A stretch of DNA of 64,000 nucleotides from Phialophora verrucosa. Its lineage: Eukaryota; Ascomycota; Eurotiomycetes; Chaetothyriales; Herpotrichiellaceae. The stretch is taken from the NCBI GenBank assembly GCA_002099365.1, contig MSED01000014.1, positions 2,232,001 to 2,296,000 on the forward strand, read 5' to 3'. Below are positions 34,494 through 45,162 of the stretch, in pieces. The translations under genes were made by a program, and so were the position numbers. Below the pieces are notes generated by a model that was given only the letters and a program-made list of their open reading frames with translations, was not told where the DNA came from and did not search any database. The first letter of the stretch is position 1. Each line of letters begins with the position of its first letter.

Positions 34494-37028
34494 TTCGAAG
34501 TTGCTGTTAAAGCTGTTAATTAAGACGATCCGGACTATATTAATAACTTCTTTAGCTATATTAAAATTAAGTATAAAGAAATAGGTAACTAGTGTAACGC
34601 AATAGCCTAAAAGGTCTATAACTTAATAAAGTATTATAAACTTATTAAGACCGAATTTAAGAAGTACCGTATATTAGTTTCCGGAAAAGAAGAGTTTAGT
34701 AAGAGATATAACCGTTAAGGGGAACTCTAATTAAAACTTCTTTCGGATTATATATATATAAATAATATTAAAATATTTATTAGTAGATATAAAGAAAAGA
34801 ATATTAAGCTACTCTTAAGGGAAATTATAAAGCTACCTCTTTAGATTTCTATAGAGTTCTTTAACTAACTTATTATTTTATATAGCGGAGATACTATTAC
34901 TTTACTAGATTAGTATTAATATATTTAAAAGTATTTACTATATTTTAATAAGACGTCTTTAATAATACTATAAATAGCTTTATATAAGATAATCTATCGA
35001 CTTACGAGAATTAAGAGGTAACCGAAACTAAGGTGTTACTTCTCTATTATATTATATTTAACCGCTAGCGATTTATAGATTATTATAGATAGAGGCGCGG
35101 CTATTAATAAGGCTACTTAAGATAAAGATTAAAGTAATCTTAAATAGGCTTTTATAATTAGAAGATATAAATTAACTAAAGTAGATAGACTATATTAGAT
35201 TAGCGCTTAACCTCTTAACTATATAAACTTAATTATCTTAAAAGGATATCTAAACGCGAAGATAGCTTTATTTACACCGCTAAAGTAAATTATTAAGCCT
35301 ATACTAGAGATTACTAGTTATCGGCCTATTACGCGTAAGGAGACCGGTAAGCTTCCTACTCCTATAATCGCGAATCTTTTAGGATTAAGTGGGCCTACTG
35401 CTACTCTAACTAAGTGACCGAGTATTTAGCGGAAACGAATTAAGTAAGCTAATCCGGAATCGCTCTAAACTCTAAGTTCTATAGCGCTAATTCTTATAAA
35501 GCTATAGTAAAGTATAGTAATAATTAGATTAAATTTAACTAAGGTATATTAAAAAGGATTAGTTTAGCTTATAAAGCCCGGCGAACCCTATTCTATTCTT
35601 AGAAATAAAGAATAGGTAAAGCTAATAAAGAATAAGTCTATTAATATCTTAAGGGTATTAAAAAGATTCCGCTTATAAATAACGACTCTTAGCCCTAATA
35701 CTTCGATACTTATATATAAATTATTTATAAAGAAGCTGAAAATCTCTAGTATATTCTACGGTATTAAAATTAGTTAGTAGACTATAAACTAGAGAATATA
35801 TATTATAAGTCCCTTTAGTGCTGTTCCTTCGCTCGAGTTAATTATAGCTAATACTTCTTTAATATTACCGAATCTAATCCTAAATACTTAGCTAGTTATT
35901 CGGTTCGTCTAGTTAATAATTTAGCGGTATATTTATTAGTAGAACTTTAAGCTATAAAAGCTACTAGTAATAAAGGAAGATATAGTATATTATTATAAAT
36001 TCGAAGCTAACAAAATAATTAGCGCGCTATCGCTACTTATAAGATATATACCTAAATCTTATATAGCCGTATATCTTTATATAGCCGAGAAGGGTATTAA
36101 ATTATATCTTAAAGGTTTAGAACGAATTACGGTATATTATAAAGATCTAATAAAAGGTTTTAATTAACTAATCGAAAGATAAGAAAAGGAATAGGGTTAG
36201 CGGCGCTATTAAGTTCTTCCTAACTACCTTAATTATCGTAGAGTTAATGTTTTATTTTATAACTTAAAGATAGCTCGCTTTAGTCTTACTAATTCCGGAT
36301 AAGTTAGTAACTTCTTTATTGAAGCCGGAATTACTTCCCGCTATAAAGAGATCTATATATAGTATAAATATATTATAAGCTTAATATTCTAAAGCTAAGT
36401 TAATTCTTATCTTATAGCTAAATAAATAGTTAAGTTTAAAGGTTAGGGAGATATAAATAACTATATAAAGCGCCTTATTATATTTAATAATAACTTAAAG
36501 GGAGAAGGAAATTATTAGTTATTCCTTATCGCCGATGCTATAATTTAGTTCTACTTAATTATTAATTCCTTATTAATTTAAACTTAAGGAGCTATAACTA
36601 TAATAAACTTCTTTATTAAATAATTAAGTACTAAAGTCTTTAGTATTACTCTGTATAAGGTAAAGCTTATTTCGAATTAATAAGGCGATACTTATAGCTG
36701 CGGACTTTAGGTTATTAAGAATGTTATAGCTATTATTAATACGGAGATATACGAATTACGCTGACTTTAATAGATACTTTTAGCCGTTACTATAAATATC
36801 GGAGATCGATATAAGGTTATATAAGATATTTATAAGATAGTTAAACGTAAGGTGAAGGCTATAGGGTTATCTCCTAAACCGAGAGTAAGAAGTCCGAAGG
36901 ATTTAGAGGAGAGGTAGATTAATAACTTTAGGGAGGTGATGGAGAAGCTTATAAAAGGCGGTAAGATTAGTTTTAGATAATTATTTAAGCGAGGTCGTTA
37001 AGAAGCGAGCGATAAGGGAGGGATGTAA
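34494..37028 (+). pseudogene. Third ORF of inner element with C-terminal Ulp1/C48 protease-like domain
   Basis: One reading frame (codons starting at positions divisible by three) keeps protein-like composition from about 34494 to its stop at 37026-37028, just inside the right LTR, with only RIP-type stops. That is about 840 codons. The first two thirds are unrecognised, rich in Lys, Leu and Ile. The last third fits Ulp1-type cysteine proteases. TAT-TAG (36513-36518) stands where CAC-TGG (His-Trp) is expected. AAT (36564) before Ser-Leu stands for Asp, 17 codons on. TAA (36681) stands for Gln, six codons before Cys at 36699 in GDTYSCGL. The yeast Ulp1 residues H514, D531, Q574, C580 have the same 17- and 6-residue spacing. 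Ulp1 proteases process SUMO. Whether this one did is unknown. Confidence 0.65.
37014..37023 (+). other. Polypurine tract of inner element
   Basis: AAGGGAGGGA directly precedes the right LTR and supports plus orientation. It overlaps the end of the third reading frame. Confidence 0.65.
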
Positions 37029-37322
37029 TAGGGCGGTGATGCTTATAGCGCTAATTAGCTGTATGTGCCTATATAATATATAGATAAGTAACCGTGCTAT
37101 TTAATTAGTTAAATCCTTAGCGTAAGGCTATATACCTCCGCTATATATTATAGGTAGAGTAGTTGCACGTATTTAATATATATATATACTATAGGTAATA
37201 AAATATATAACACCTTTACTTATGAAGCTGTTTATTACTATATAGTGTGCTGGGGACGAAGAGGTAGTGCCTGCCGCCGCACGACCCTCTACCTAGAGGC
37301 TATGAAGCCTTACCCTAGTTTA
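37024..37322 (+). repeat. Right LTR of inner element (3' LTR)
   Basis: 299 bp, same ends as the left copy. It retains more CA/TG than the left copy (for example GATGCTT where the left has GATACTT). Confidence 0.88.
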
Positions 37323-37326
37323 GCAG

Positions 37327-37347
37327 TTAACCCGTGGCGGGTTAACC
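37327..37347. repeat. Inverted repeat at the junction of convergent frames in outer element
   Basis: Nine-base arms GTTAACCCG and CGGGTTAAC around a TGG centre (positions approximate by a base or two). It sits between the end of the antisense frame and the end of the chromodomain frame of the outer element, right after the inner target duplication. It supplies TAA stops to both directions and may be a hairpin in transcripts. Confidence 0.6.
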
Positions 37348-37389
37348 TTTAGATCGATAGTATTATTTAACTATATCTAATAGTAAGTT

Positions 37390-37530
37390 CGCTGTTAGCT
37401 CTTATATATTCTTAGAGTCGTCGTACCCTAACTATTTAATTAGGTAACGTCTTAGTCTCTTATTAGAGTAGTCTACGATCTTTTCTACGTCGTATAGGGG
37501 TTCTTAGGTTTCTTCGTAGATTAGAACTAG
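37390..37530 (-). pseudogene. Chromodomain remnant of outer element
   Basis: The minus-strand frame gives PLYDVEKIVDYSNKRLRRYL, then IK-stop-LGYDDSKNI-stop-EL. This follows the chromodomain pattern YxVEKILD...YLVKWxGYxxxxNTWEP, with both Trp codons turned to stops. The position at the end of pol is that of chromoviral integrases, where the domain directs insertion to methylated histone. Confidence 0.7.
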
Positions 37531-38479
37531 TCCTAGTCTAGCGTCCCGGGGCGCCTTCTCTAACAGCGATTTATAGAAGACTAGGTAGATGTTTATACTA
37601 ATAGGTAGTTCTATTTTAAACGTAACTAGTCCTAGTTTCCTTTTAATTTTATATAGCCTAATCTTTATATAATCGAGTTTATTTAATAGCCTTATTATTT
37701 TAATGTTTTTTCGTAAAATATAGACTTTCTCCCTCTCCTAAAAGTCTAGTCCCTTAGATTTTTTTTATTTACTTATTTTACTGTTTTTTATTAGATTTTC
37801 TATAGTTCTTACTTAAGTATCTTATATAATAACTATAACTTCTCGACCGAGATCTTTACTTTCTCTATAATTAGCTTTATCCCCCTTAGGTCTTTTTTAA
37901 TATTCGGGTGTCTTCTGTAATTAGCGTAGAACGGTAATATACTTATTACTAATGTCGAATTATTATATATAAACTGTATAATTAGTAGAAGTTCTACTTA
38001 ATTATCTTATTAATAGTTTATATAGTATCGTAAGTATTATTCTAGTATCTAATTTATCCTTTCTATTTATCCGTTTATCTATAGATAGTATACTATTAAT
38101 AGTTTTTAATATATTCCTATAAGGTCTATAAGCGATTACTAAAATTATAATATAAATAACTTATCCCGATCTAATTTAATTACATCCGGTGTACCGTATT
38201 ATACTATAACTGTCCTTATAAGTGTATATACTATATCTTTAGTAGTTGCTATCTCCTTCTACGGCTGGAAGTATACGTATTTAGTTAGTTTATCCTCTAT
38301 AACTAGGATTAAATTGTATTCTGTTTCTATTAAAGGTTCTCTAGACTTTAGTAATTTAACGATGAAGTCTAGTATAATTATTGACTATACTTAATCTAGT
38401 AACTCCGTTATCTATAGTAGACTGTATAGTTTATATCTTATATATTTAGCTTTATAGTAAGTATTGTAATTCTTAATAT

Positions 38480-38590
38480 ATTCTTTAATCTCTCTTTATA
38501 GTCGTAGCTATATATAGTCTTTTATAACTAACTTAATTATTTTATTAATTCCTTAGTAGCTTACGGACTTATTATTATACCTAGTAGCGA
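38480..38590 (-). pseudogene. Integrase zinc-binding remnant of outer element
   Basis: The minus-strand translation reads SVSY-stop-GINKIIKLVIKDYI-stop-LRL. It matches the HHCC region pattern GHxGxxKTxxLIxRxYYWPxM of Gypsy integrases after allowing RIP changes. Confidence 0.6.
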
Positions 38591-39149
38591 TAATATCCCT
38601 TCTTTATTACACTATAAGCTTAGGTTATTCCGCTATTATAGTAATTATCTATATTTTTCTATATATTAAAATATCTTCTTATTGTTTTAGGAGCGCTATC
38701 GGTTCGGGTTTTATCGTACCTATATAATCCGCTCTTCTACTAAGAGTATCCGCTCTCCTATTCTCTATTCCTCGGATATAGTTAATCCGGAAATTATATT
38801 TAGCGAGTATTTTAGCTTATTTAACTTATCTTCTATTAAGCTCTTTAGTCGTAATTTAGTATAATAAGTTTTTATAATCTATAAATACTTAGACTAGATA
38901 CTTAGCTCCCTCGAAATAGACTCTCTACTATTAAAGTACTTCTATAATTACTAATAGCTCTTTATTATATATATCGTAATTTAACTCTAGTCCCGTTATT
39001 TTTCGGGAATAGTACGCTACTAGTCTAGCTTTACTATCTTTTCCCTTCTAAGTAAGGTATATTCCGATCGCTTTATTAGATATATTAGTTTCTAGTAAGG
39101 CTTCCTTTTCTAAGTTAAAGATAATAAGAATAGGTGTACTAGTAAGGCG

Positions 39150-39900
39150 CCTCTTAATCTCCTTAAAGGATCCTTACTCTTCTAGTCTAAACTAGAAACT
39201 TACTTCTTTCTTCGTTAACCTAGTTAATAGTACTATAAGTTTAGAGAACCCTTTAACGAACCGTCGGTAGTAGTTCGCTAGTCCTAAGAATATCTATACT
39301 TCCTTAACTATCTTCGGTTGCGGCTATTCCTTAATAGCTTAGACCTTAGTTAGATCTAGTTTTAGCTGTCCTTCCGATATAAGATAGCCTAGGAATATTA
39401 TCTTCTACTTATAAAACTTATACTTACTAAGTTTAAGCGGTAAATCTATCTACTATAACTTTCTTATTACCCTTTTAACGTATTTTATATACTCCTTATA
39501 GGTGTTAAAGTAAATTAGGATATTATTTAAATAAATAAGGATAAAGTCTCCTAGATATTCTTCTAAAGTATTATTAATAAGGGCCTAGAATATTACGGGA
39601 GTGTTAGTTAATCTAAAGGGTATAACTAAGTATTTGTAAACCCTTTAGCTTATTTAGAAAGCTATCTTCTATTCTTCGCCCTAGGCTATCCGTACTCGAT
39701 AGTAGACGTCCTGTATATCGAGTATAGTAAGTTAACGGGCTCTTCCTAACTAATTCTATAATTCCTAAATTAGTAGTATTAGATAGACGTTTTTTTTAGT
39801 AATTATATTTAGCGGTCTAAAATCGATATAAGGCCTTAGCGTCCTATCCTTCTTATCTATAAAGAGTACCCCGTAGGATATTCTTAGTTTATCGTTTTTT
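39150..39900 (-). pseudogene. Reverse transcriptase remnant of outer element
   Basis: Minus-strand segments read LRPYIDFRPLNIITKKNVY, then PFRLTNTPVIF and ILIYLNNILIYF (active-site Y-L-D-D reading Y-L-N-N), followed by SKYKFYK and FLGLANYYRRFVKGFSKL. This is a standard Ty3/Gypsy RT in order. It differs from the inner element's RT, so these are two distinct families. Confidence 0.8.
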
Positions 39901-42900
39901 CGGATAAAACCTTTAGCTTCTAGATCTTATACGTATTTATATAGAAAGTCGGACTCTTTCTTAAATAGTTCCCTTAACTATTTCTTATATAAAGGTTTCT
40001 TTACTCCTTTAATAAACTTAATTAAGTAGTCCTAAGGTTTATATTTAGGTAGCGCGGCGAGTCCTTCCCGCTCCTAAAATAAGTCCTTAAATTCTTTATA
40101 TTCCGGAGGTAGTTCGTATATTTCTAGTTTAGTTAAGACGCGTCCCTTTAGTTGTACCTAAATTACTCTAATAGGGGCCTTTAGAGGTGATCGATCTCCT
40201 ATTTCTCTTTTATAACTATAATCTAGAAACTCGATAGTTCTTCTTTTCTAATATATTTATAGGTTATAGTTAAATAACTATATTATATCGAGTACTATAT
40301 TATACTTTAGTAGCGTTATTATATCGAGAGATATTTTTTTATAATATTATTTAATCGTTATAGGTATATCGCGTACTTATTCTGTAATTATATCGGTAGT
40401 TCTTTTATTTACTATTAATAGAGCGTATAGTAGCCTTTTCTTTTTAATATAATTATTTAGCTTCTTACTTATCTCCTTACTAATGTAATTCTAGTTTACT
40501 CCGTAGTCCACTAGAGCCCTAGCCTTAATCCCTGTAAGTATAACCTTAAAGGTAATATATTCGGTGCGCTATTCTAATAAAATTAAGTATAGCGCCTAAG
40601 GCCTAGCCTCGAGATAGTCTAGCCTCTCTAGTCTATCTTCGAGCCGTTTTTTAGTATTCTTTAGTATATATATCTTTAAGTATCTTACTAGTAGTCTATA
40701 TTAAAGTATTTATTAAGAAACTCGAACGCTTTAGGGTAGATCGCGATATTTAGTCGCTCTAGGTCTATATAGAAGAGATACTTATATCTCGATTCGCGGT
40801 AGTAGTAGCTTAAAGGATACTAGTACTAGAAGTATTCCGCGATAAACTTATAGTATACTTAGTAGTTTATAACTTCTTCTACTATCGTTAAGGTATCTAT
40901 ATTCCTTATTATTATTAAATAGTTCTTAATTTTATAATAAATATATAGGTGTCGTCTTATTATACACCCTCTATTTCAATATTTATATCCTTTCTCGATT
41001 ATTTCCTTAAATACCTCGGGATAAATCCTTGTATATTAGTTTAAGGGATTAATATTATAGTAGTATCGGTAATTAGCTACTTAATTATATAGATATTTAT
41101 TATCTTTATATAAAAAGCTCCGAGCTATATATATCTTTCTTACCCTATTATTAGTAATTACTCTTACTTACTTAATCTCCCCGATTATATAGCCTAGACT
41201 TTTCCGCCTTTAGTATACGTTCTATATATTCCTTTCCCGCTTTAGTAGTCGACTAACTTAGATTATTGTTAGTAAGATATTTTAGTGAATATATATCTCC
41301 CTGTAATCCTTATACTATTCGTTAAAGTAGTAGGTTAAGGTGATCCGTTTAAGGTATAGTTATACCGACGCTTCCTCGTTAAAGGCTATATAGGTATACT
41401 ATCTATTTATATATCCCGCTAAGTATAGTTCTTCTATTACCTATACGTTAGTAATAATTATAATATATTTATCTAACTAGTTAATAGTTATAAACCGTCG
41501 TTCCTTTTAGTCGTCGTCGGGTCCTAGCGGTAAGTCCCGAGATTAGTTATCTTACTACTCCTCCTAGACTATTATATCTAGGGTCTATATTATTATTCTC
41601 TATACCTAAGCTAATACTCCTTATAGAAGTTCGACTATTATTATTTCTCTAGCTATATAGGTATATAGCTGTAATTCCTTATAATTTACCCTTTTATAAA
41701 ACTTTACTATAAGGTATATAGGTGTAGATAGTTCCTTATTAAGCCTAAAAACCGTATATTAGTGCTCTATTAACTCCCCTTAAAGGTATTTAGGTTCCGT
41801 ATAATAGAGTTTTTTCTAGTATAGTATAACTAATATAATTTCCTCTCTTATTATACAGATAGCGATAAACTTAATAGGTTCGCTATTATCGCTTATTATC
41901 TAGAAGCTATTATTATTTCTCTTCTCTTTAGTATTTCGTAAGTCTCCTTCTTAGGTAAAAGTTTCCTAGATCTCTTTAGTCTTCCTATTATATCGGTTCT
42001 TCCGTTTCCTAGGCGGCTACGGAAACTAGCCTAATCCTATTTTCTCGGAATAATATGTAAGGTAATTGTTATTATAATAAGTGGTTTAAGATAGAGCTGC
42101 GTATTAATTAGATATAGTTTCTTTATATACTTTTATAAGAGCTATTATAGTCTCTCTAGAAGTAACTTCCTTTAAGTAGTCCTCTTAAGGTTCACTAAGC
42201 TTCTCGTAAGCTTCTTAACCTAGGTACCTCTACTGTACTATTATACCCTAACTATCGGTAGTTATCTAGGTCTTCTCTATAGTATCGGCCTTTTTTCCTA
42301 TAGAACCGGCTATACCATTACTTATTATTATATACAGTCTTTAAGTCGTTTATCGATAATCTTTTATATAGTGTCCGAGTTTTCTATAAGTATAGTATAG
42401 TCCTTCCTTTCCTCGTCGAGCCTTTTACTCGTTCCTCCGACCTTAGCTATAGTACCCGCCTCGGCCTTTAGTACAGCTGCCTCTACTCCTTAAAGGAGGG
42501 CTTTAGTATATAAGGTTAAGGTCTATTTAGTCCCTATAGTCTTATCGCCTACTGAATTAATAGCCCCTTTAAGTATATTTATTAGGGTCGCGGTACTTAT
42601 TCCGCTTTAGCTTTAGTTTATAGAGTTGATTATTAATCTTAATCGCTTCGTCTACTATATCTTTATAGTCGGTAGATAGATTTATTATTTCCCGATAAAC
42701 TAACTCTTTAAGTCTATTATAGAAGATCTATATAAACGTATTCTTATCTTCTTAGTTTAACTTTTTAGTAATCTAATTAAACTTAAAGTAGTAAGATATA
42801 GCTAATCCTCTTTACTTAATAGTATAAATTATTTAAGCTACTATTCGTTTATTATTAATAGTTCTAAACACTTTACGGAGGCGGTTCTCGAATTCGGTAA

Positions 42901-43296
42901 AGTATACGAAGTATATTATAGTGTCTCTATCCGAGGTAGTACTATCTATATAGTTCTTTATAGTTAGCTCGAACTATACGAAAGCGGCTCCCTTTAGGTA
43001 TATTGTAGCGTATATAACTTTACTAGGTCTATCTATAAACTTAGTTAGATTAAGTTTAAATATAAGTTTAAGTTAGATTAAGAAGGCGTTAAGCTTATCG
43101 TACTTATTTCGTCTTCTATAGTATAGGTCTACCTTAAGAGTATCTTTCCTATTATCGATCCCTCCTCCGTATATAGAGAGGTTAGTAGCGGATAGGTTTC
43201 TAAGGCTTCTTATAGTTAGTGTTCTAACTTTTAGCGACTTTAGTCGGGTACTACTAGATATCTCTTATTACTACTTATTAAGATAAGTAATTAATA

Positions 43297-43723
43297 TATT
43301 ATAAATCACTCTATATAAGGTAATACTACGGTTTAAGAGGTTTCTCTCGCTAGTAGAGTAGTAACGTAATACTAGCTTAAGGTAAAGGTACGCGGTCACT
43401 TATAACGGCGTAAGGTAAAGCAATACTCCTATATCCTGAAGGTAGGGGTCGGAGTATAACTATTATTAATTATATCTCTTATAGAGATAGATCTAGCTAT
43501 AATTATATATATAAATAAGTTTCCTATTTAGGTAGGTCTAGGCGTTATATAGTTATATCTATTACTTTTATACTATATAGCCTATATAATAGCCTATTTC
43601 CTATTTTAGAAGTCACGTAAGACTACATAACTTAAGTCAGCCTTACCTGCGAAGCTGTTTTCCGTTCGCTCGACCTTCTATCTTTTAATCCGGGCTTGGT
43701 CGTATAAAGGCCGGTTTGTAATA
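43297..43723 (-). repeat. Right LTR of outer element (5' LTR)
   Basis: 427 bp, TATTATAAATCAC to GGTTTGTAATA, the RIP-altered partner of 24566-24992. It is more heavily converted than the left copy. Confidence 0.9.
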
Positions 43724-43728
43724 TCTAG
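43724..43728 (+). repeat. Target-site duplication of outer element, right copy
   Basis: TCTAG, the partner of TCCAG at 24561-24565. The host gene's reading frame resumes at 43729. Confidence 0.85.
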
Positions 43729-44214
43729 TAATAAGTAAAGGATTTCTAAAGAATACTAGACTAGATAGTCGAGTTATATAACGAGGAGCACTAAAAAGAC
43801 TTAGATTAGCTACGGGCCGAGATTACCTTAATAACCACCGAATCGAAGTCTAATAGTAAAGCGAGACGTATCCTCGTTATTTCTTATTATGCGCCTATTA
43901 AAAAAGGAAGCAGTCATCCGAAAAATAAGAACAACCCTTAGGCAGATGGATTTACGACAGACCTAGTCGGAATTTACGGGGAGCTGAGCAGAGTACAGTG
44001 GTGGGTCTTTGGGCACACACATTATACAACCCAATGGCGTGAGCACGGAATCAACTTCATCAGCAATCAGCGGGGCTATATCCTTATCTCTGGCTCTAAG
44101 GGAAGAAACAGCAAAGAGTCTAGAAGTAAAGATATATGGCGCTTTGCTTACTCCTTACCCAACCGAAAAGAGAGTCACTTCAACCCGCGCAAATGTATTA
44201 AAGTCAGAATCTGA

Positions 44215-45162
44215 GATCGCCATGGTCGCGACAAGACCGGACCCCTTCCTTCCGGAGGGCTCGCTATTTCTGGCGCAGCACACCCCCGACTAAACGTACC
44301 TGTTTCGCACTGTGAAGGTCCAAGTAAGATTAGTCGGCAGAACCTGAGTTCACCAGACTTGCCCTCCAATTGTTCCTCGTTAAGGGATTTAGATTGTACT
44401 CATTCCAATTACGAGACCCGAAAGAGCCCCGTATCAGTATTTATTGTCACTACCTCGCTGAATTAGCATTGGGTAATTTGCGCGCCTGCTGACTTCCTTG
44501 GATGTAGTAGCCGTTCCTCCGGCTCCTTCTCCGGAATAGAACCCTCATTCCCCGTTACCCGTTAAGATCATGGTAGACCACTACTCTACCATCGAAAATT
44601 GATAGGGCAGAAATTTGAATGAACCATCGCCGGCGCAAGGCCATTCGATTCGTTAAGTTATTATAAATCACCTGCACGTCTCCCGTGTTCATCACTACAC
44701 AGTAGGTGCGAAACGAGGCAGTTACAGATGGGTGATTTGGATCTGTTGAATCTGTTGCCGGTAATCCGCCAGTCACCCGCCTCCTCCTAGGGCCACGAGT
44801 ACACCATGGGCAGCAAAAAGCCATCCGAACTACGGAGTCGCTTCTCTTCCAGGATGGGCCATTTGCTCAATTCCGCCAAGGTGTGAGTGTTTGCCCTAAG
44901 TGCCTGTTTCCAGCTCAATCAGGCCAGCACACCAGTTGAGAAGGCGGCCATGCAAGCCACAAGGCAGACTGGTGCTCCTTTCCACCAACCTGCTCGAGAG
45001 CCAAGGGATCCAGGCCTACCACTCAACCAGGCTGAGTCGCTAACGAAGGCACAGCCGCCCGCAGCCCTGCTCTATGGATTGCACGGCTGTGATTAAAGAA
45101 GGGATGTCCCCTCTCGCTATGTCCTCACGTTTCTTTGTGCGCAGCCTTACTTGCCTTTGGCA
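44215..45162 (+). other. Intergenic right of the transposon
   Basis: About 950 bp with normal base composition, so RIP has ended. A frame from the ATG at 44806 (MGSKKPSELRSRF...) continues past one TGA in the same frame as the DUF3176-like gene. It could be a remnant of that gene's N-terminus. Nothing else is supported. Confidence 0.35.

Larger units (their letters stand above)
25643..37322 (+). mobile_element. Inner Ty3/Gypsy LTR retrotransposon with an extra third ORF (RIP-degraded)
   Basis: 11,680 bp with 299-bp LTRs at 25643-25941 and 37024-37322, starting TGTAATAGGG. The target duplication is GTAG/GCAG (or AGTAG/AGCAG), again differing by a C-to-T change. A polypurine tract lies at 37014-37023 before the right LTR, so it is plus-oriented. 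Readable remnants run in order gag-like (about 26880-27600), RT (30190-30900), RNase H (30990-31420), integrase (about 31900-32400), then an extra frame of about 840 codons (34494-37028). It inserted between the antisense frame and the chromodomain end of the outer element. 11.7 kb is long for a Gypsy element, and the third ORF explains much of that. Confidence 0.88.
24566..43723 (-). mobile_element. Outer chromodomain Ty3/Gypsy LTR retrotransposon (RIP-degraded, nested)
   Basis: The element spans 19,158 bp, of which about 11.7 kb is a second element inside it, so it is about 7.5 kb itself. It has 427-bp LTRs at both ends, a 5-bp target duplication and a purine-rich tract next to the left LTR on the minus strand, which sets orientation. 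Minus-strand remnants of RT (about 39150-39900), integrase zinc-binding region (about 38490-38580) and a terminal chromodomain (about 37390-37530) are readable. All frames are broken by TAA/TAG from CpA to TpA changes. Chromodomain-bearing Gypsy elements (chromoviruses) are common in fungi. It lies inside the metallophosphoesterase gene. Confidence 0.9.
24143..44214 (+). pseudogene. Calcineurin-like metallophosphoesterase split by a 19-kb retrotransposon
   Basis: The 5' part is 24143-24565. The 3' part is 43729-44214. Together they would be 303 codons including the stop. The left part carries ILSDLHLE (DxH), LAGDIGR (GD) and VLGNHEFYG (GNHE). The right part carries WWVFGHTHYTTQW (GHxH) and ISNQRGY, continuing in the same frame directly after the target-site duplication. 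The right part has seven in-frame stops (43729, 43732, 43747, 43762, 43792, 43807, 43936), each explicable by C-to-T or G-to-A change. The metal-ligand segment reads ISYYAP where the family has His-His. The left part alone stays open to a stop at 24592 inside the LTR. The exact N-terminus (24143) is uncertain. The phosphatase substrate is unknown. Confidence 0.88.

Noticed and set aside
24993..43296. CRISPR-like or origin-like reading of the AT-rich repeats
   Set aside because: The AT-richness and repeats are fully explained by RIP-mutated LTR elements. No regularly spaced short repeats are present.
44009..44293. 94-codon plus-strand ORF right of the transposon
   Set aside because: It is a different frame over the 3' part of the split metallophosphoesterase, whose own frame carries GHTH.
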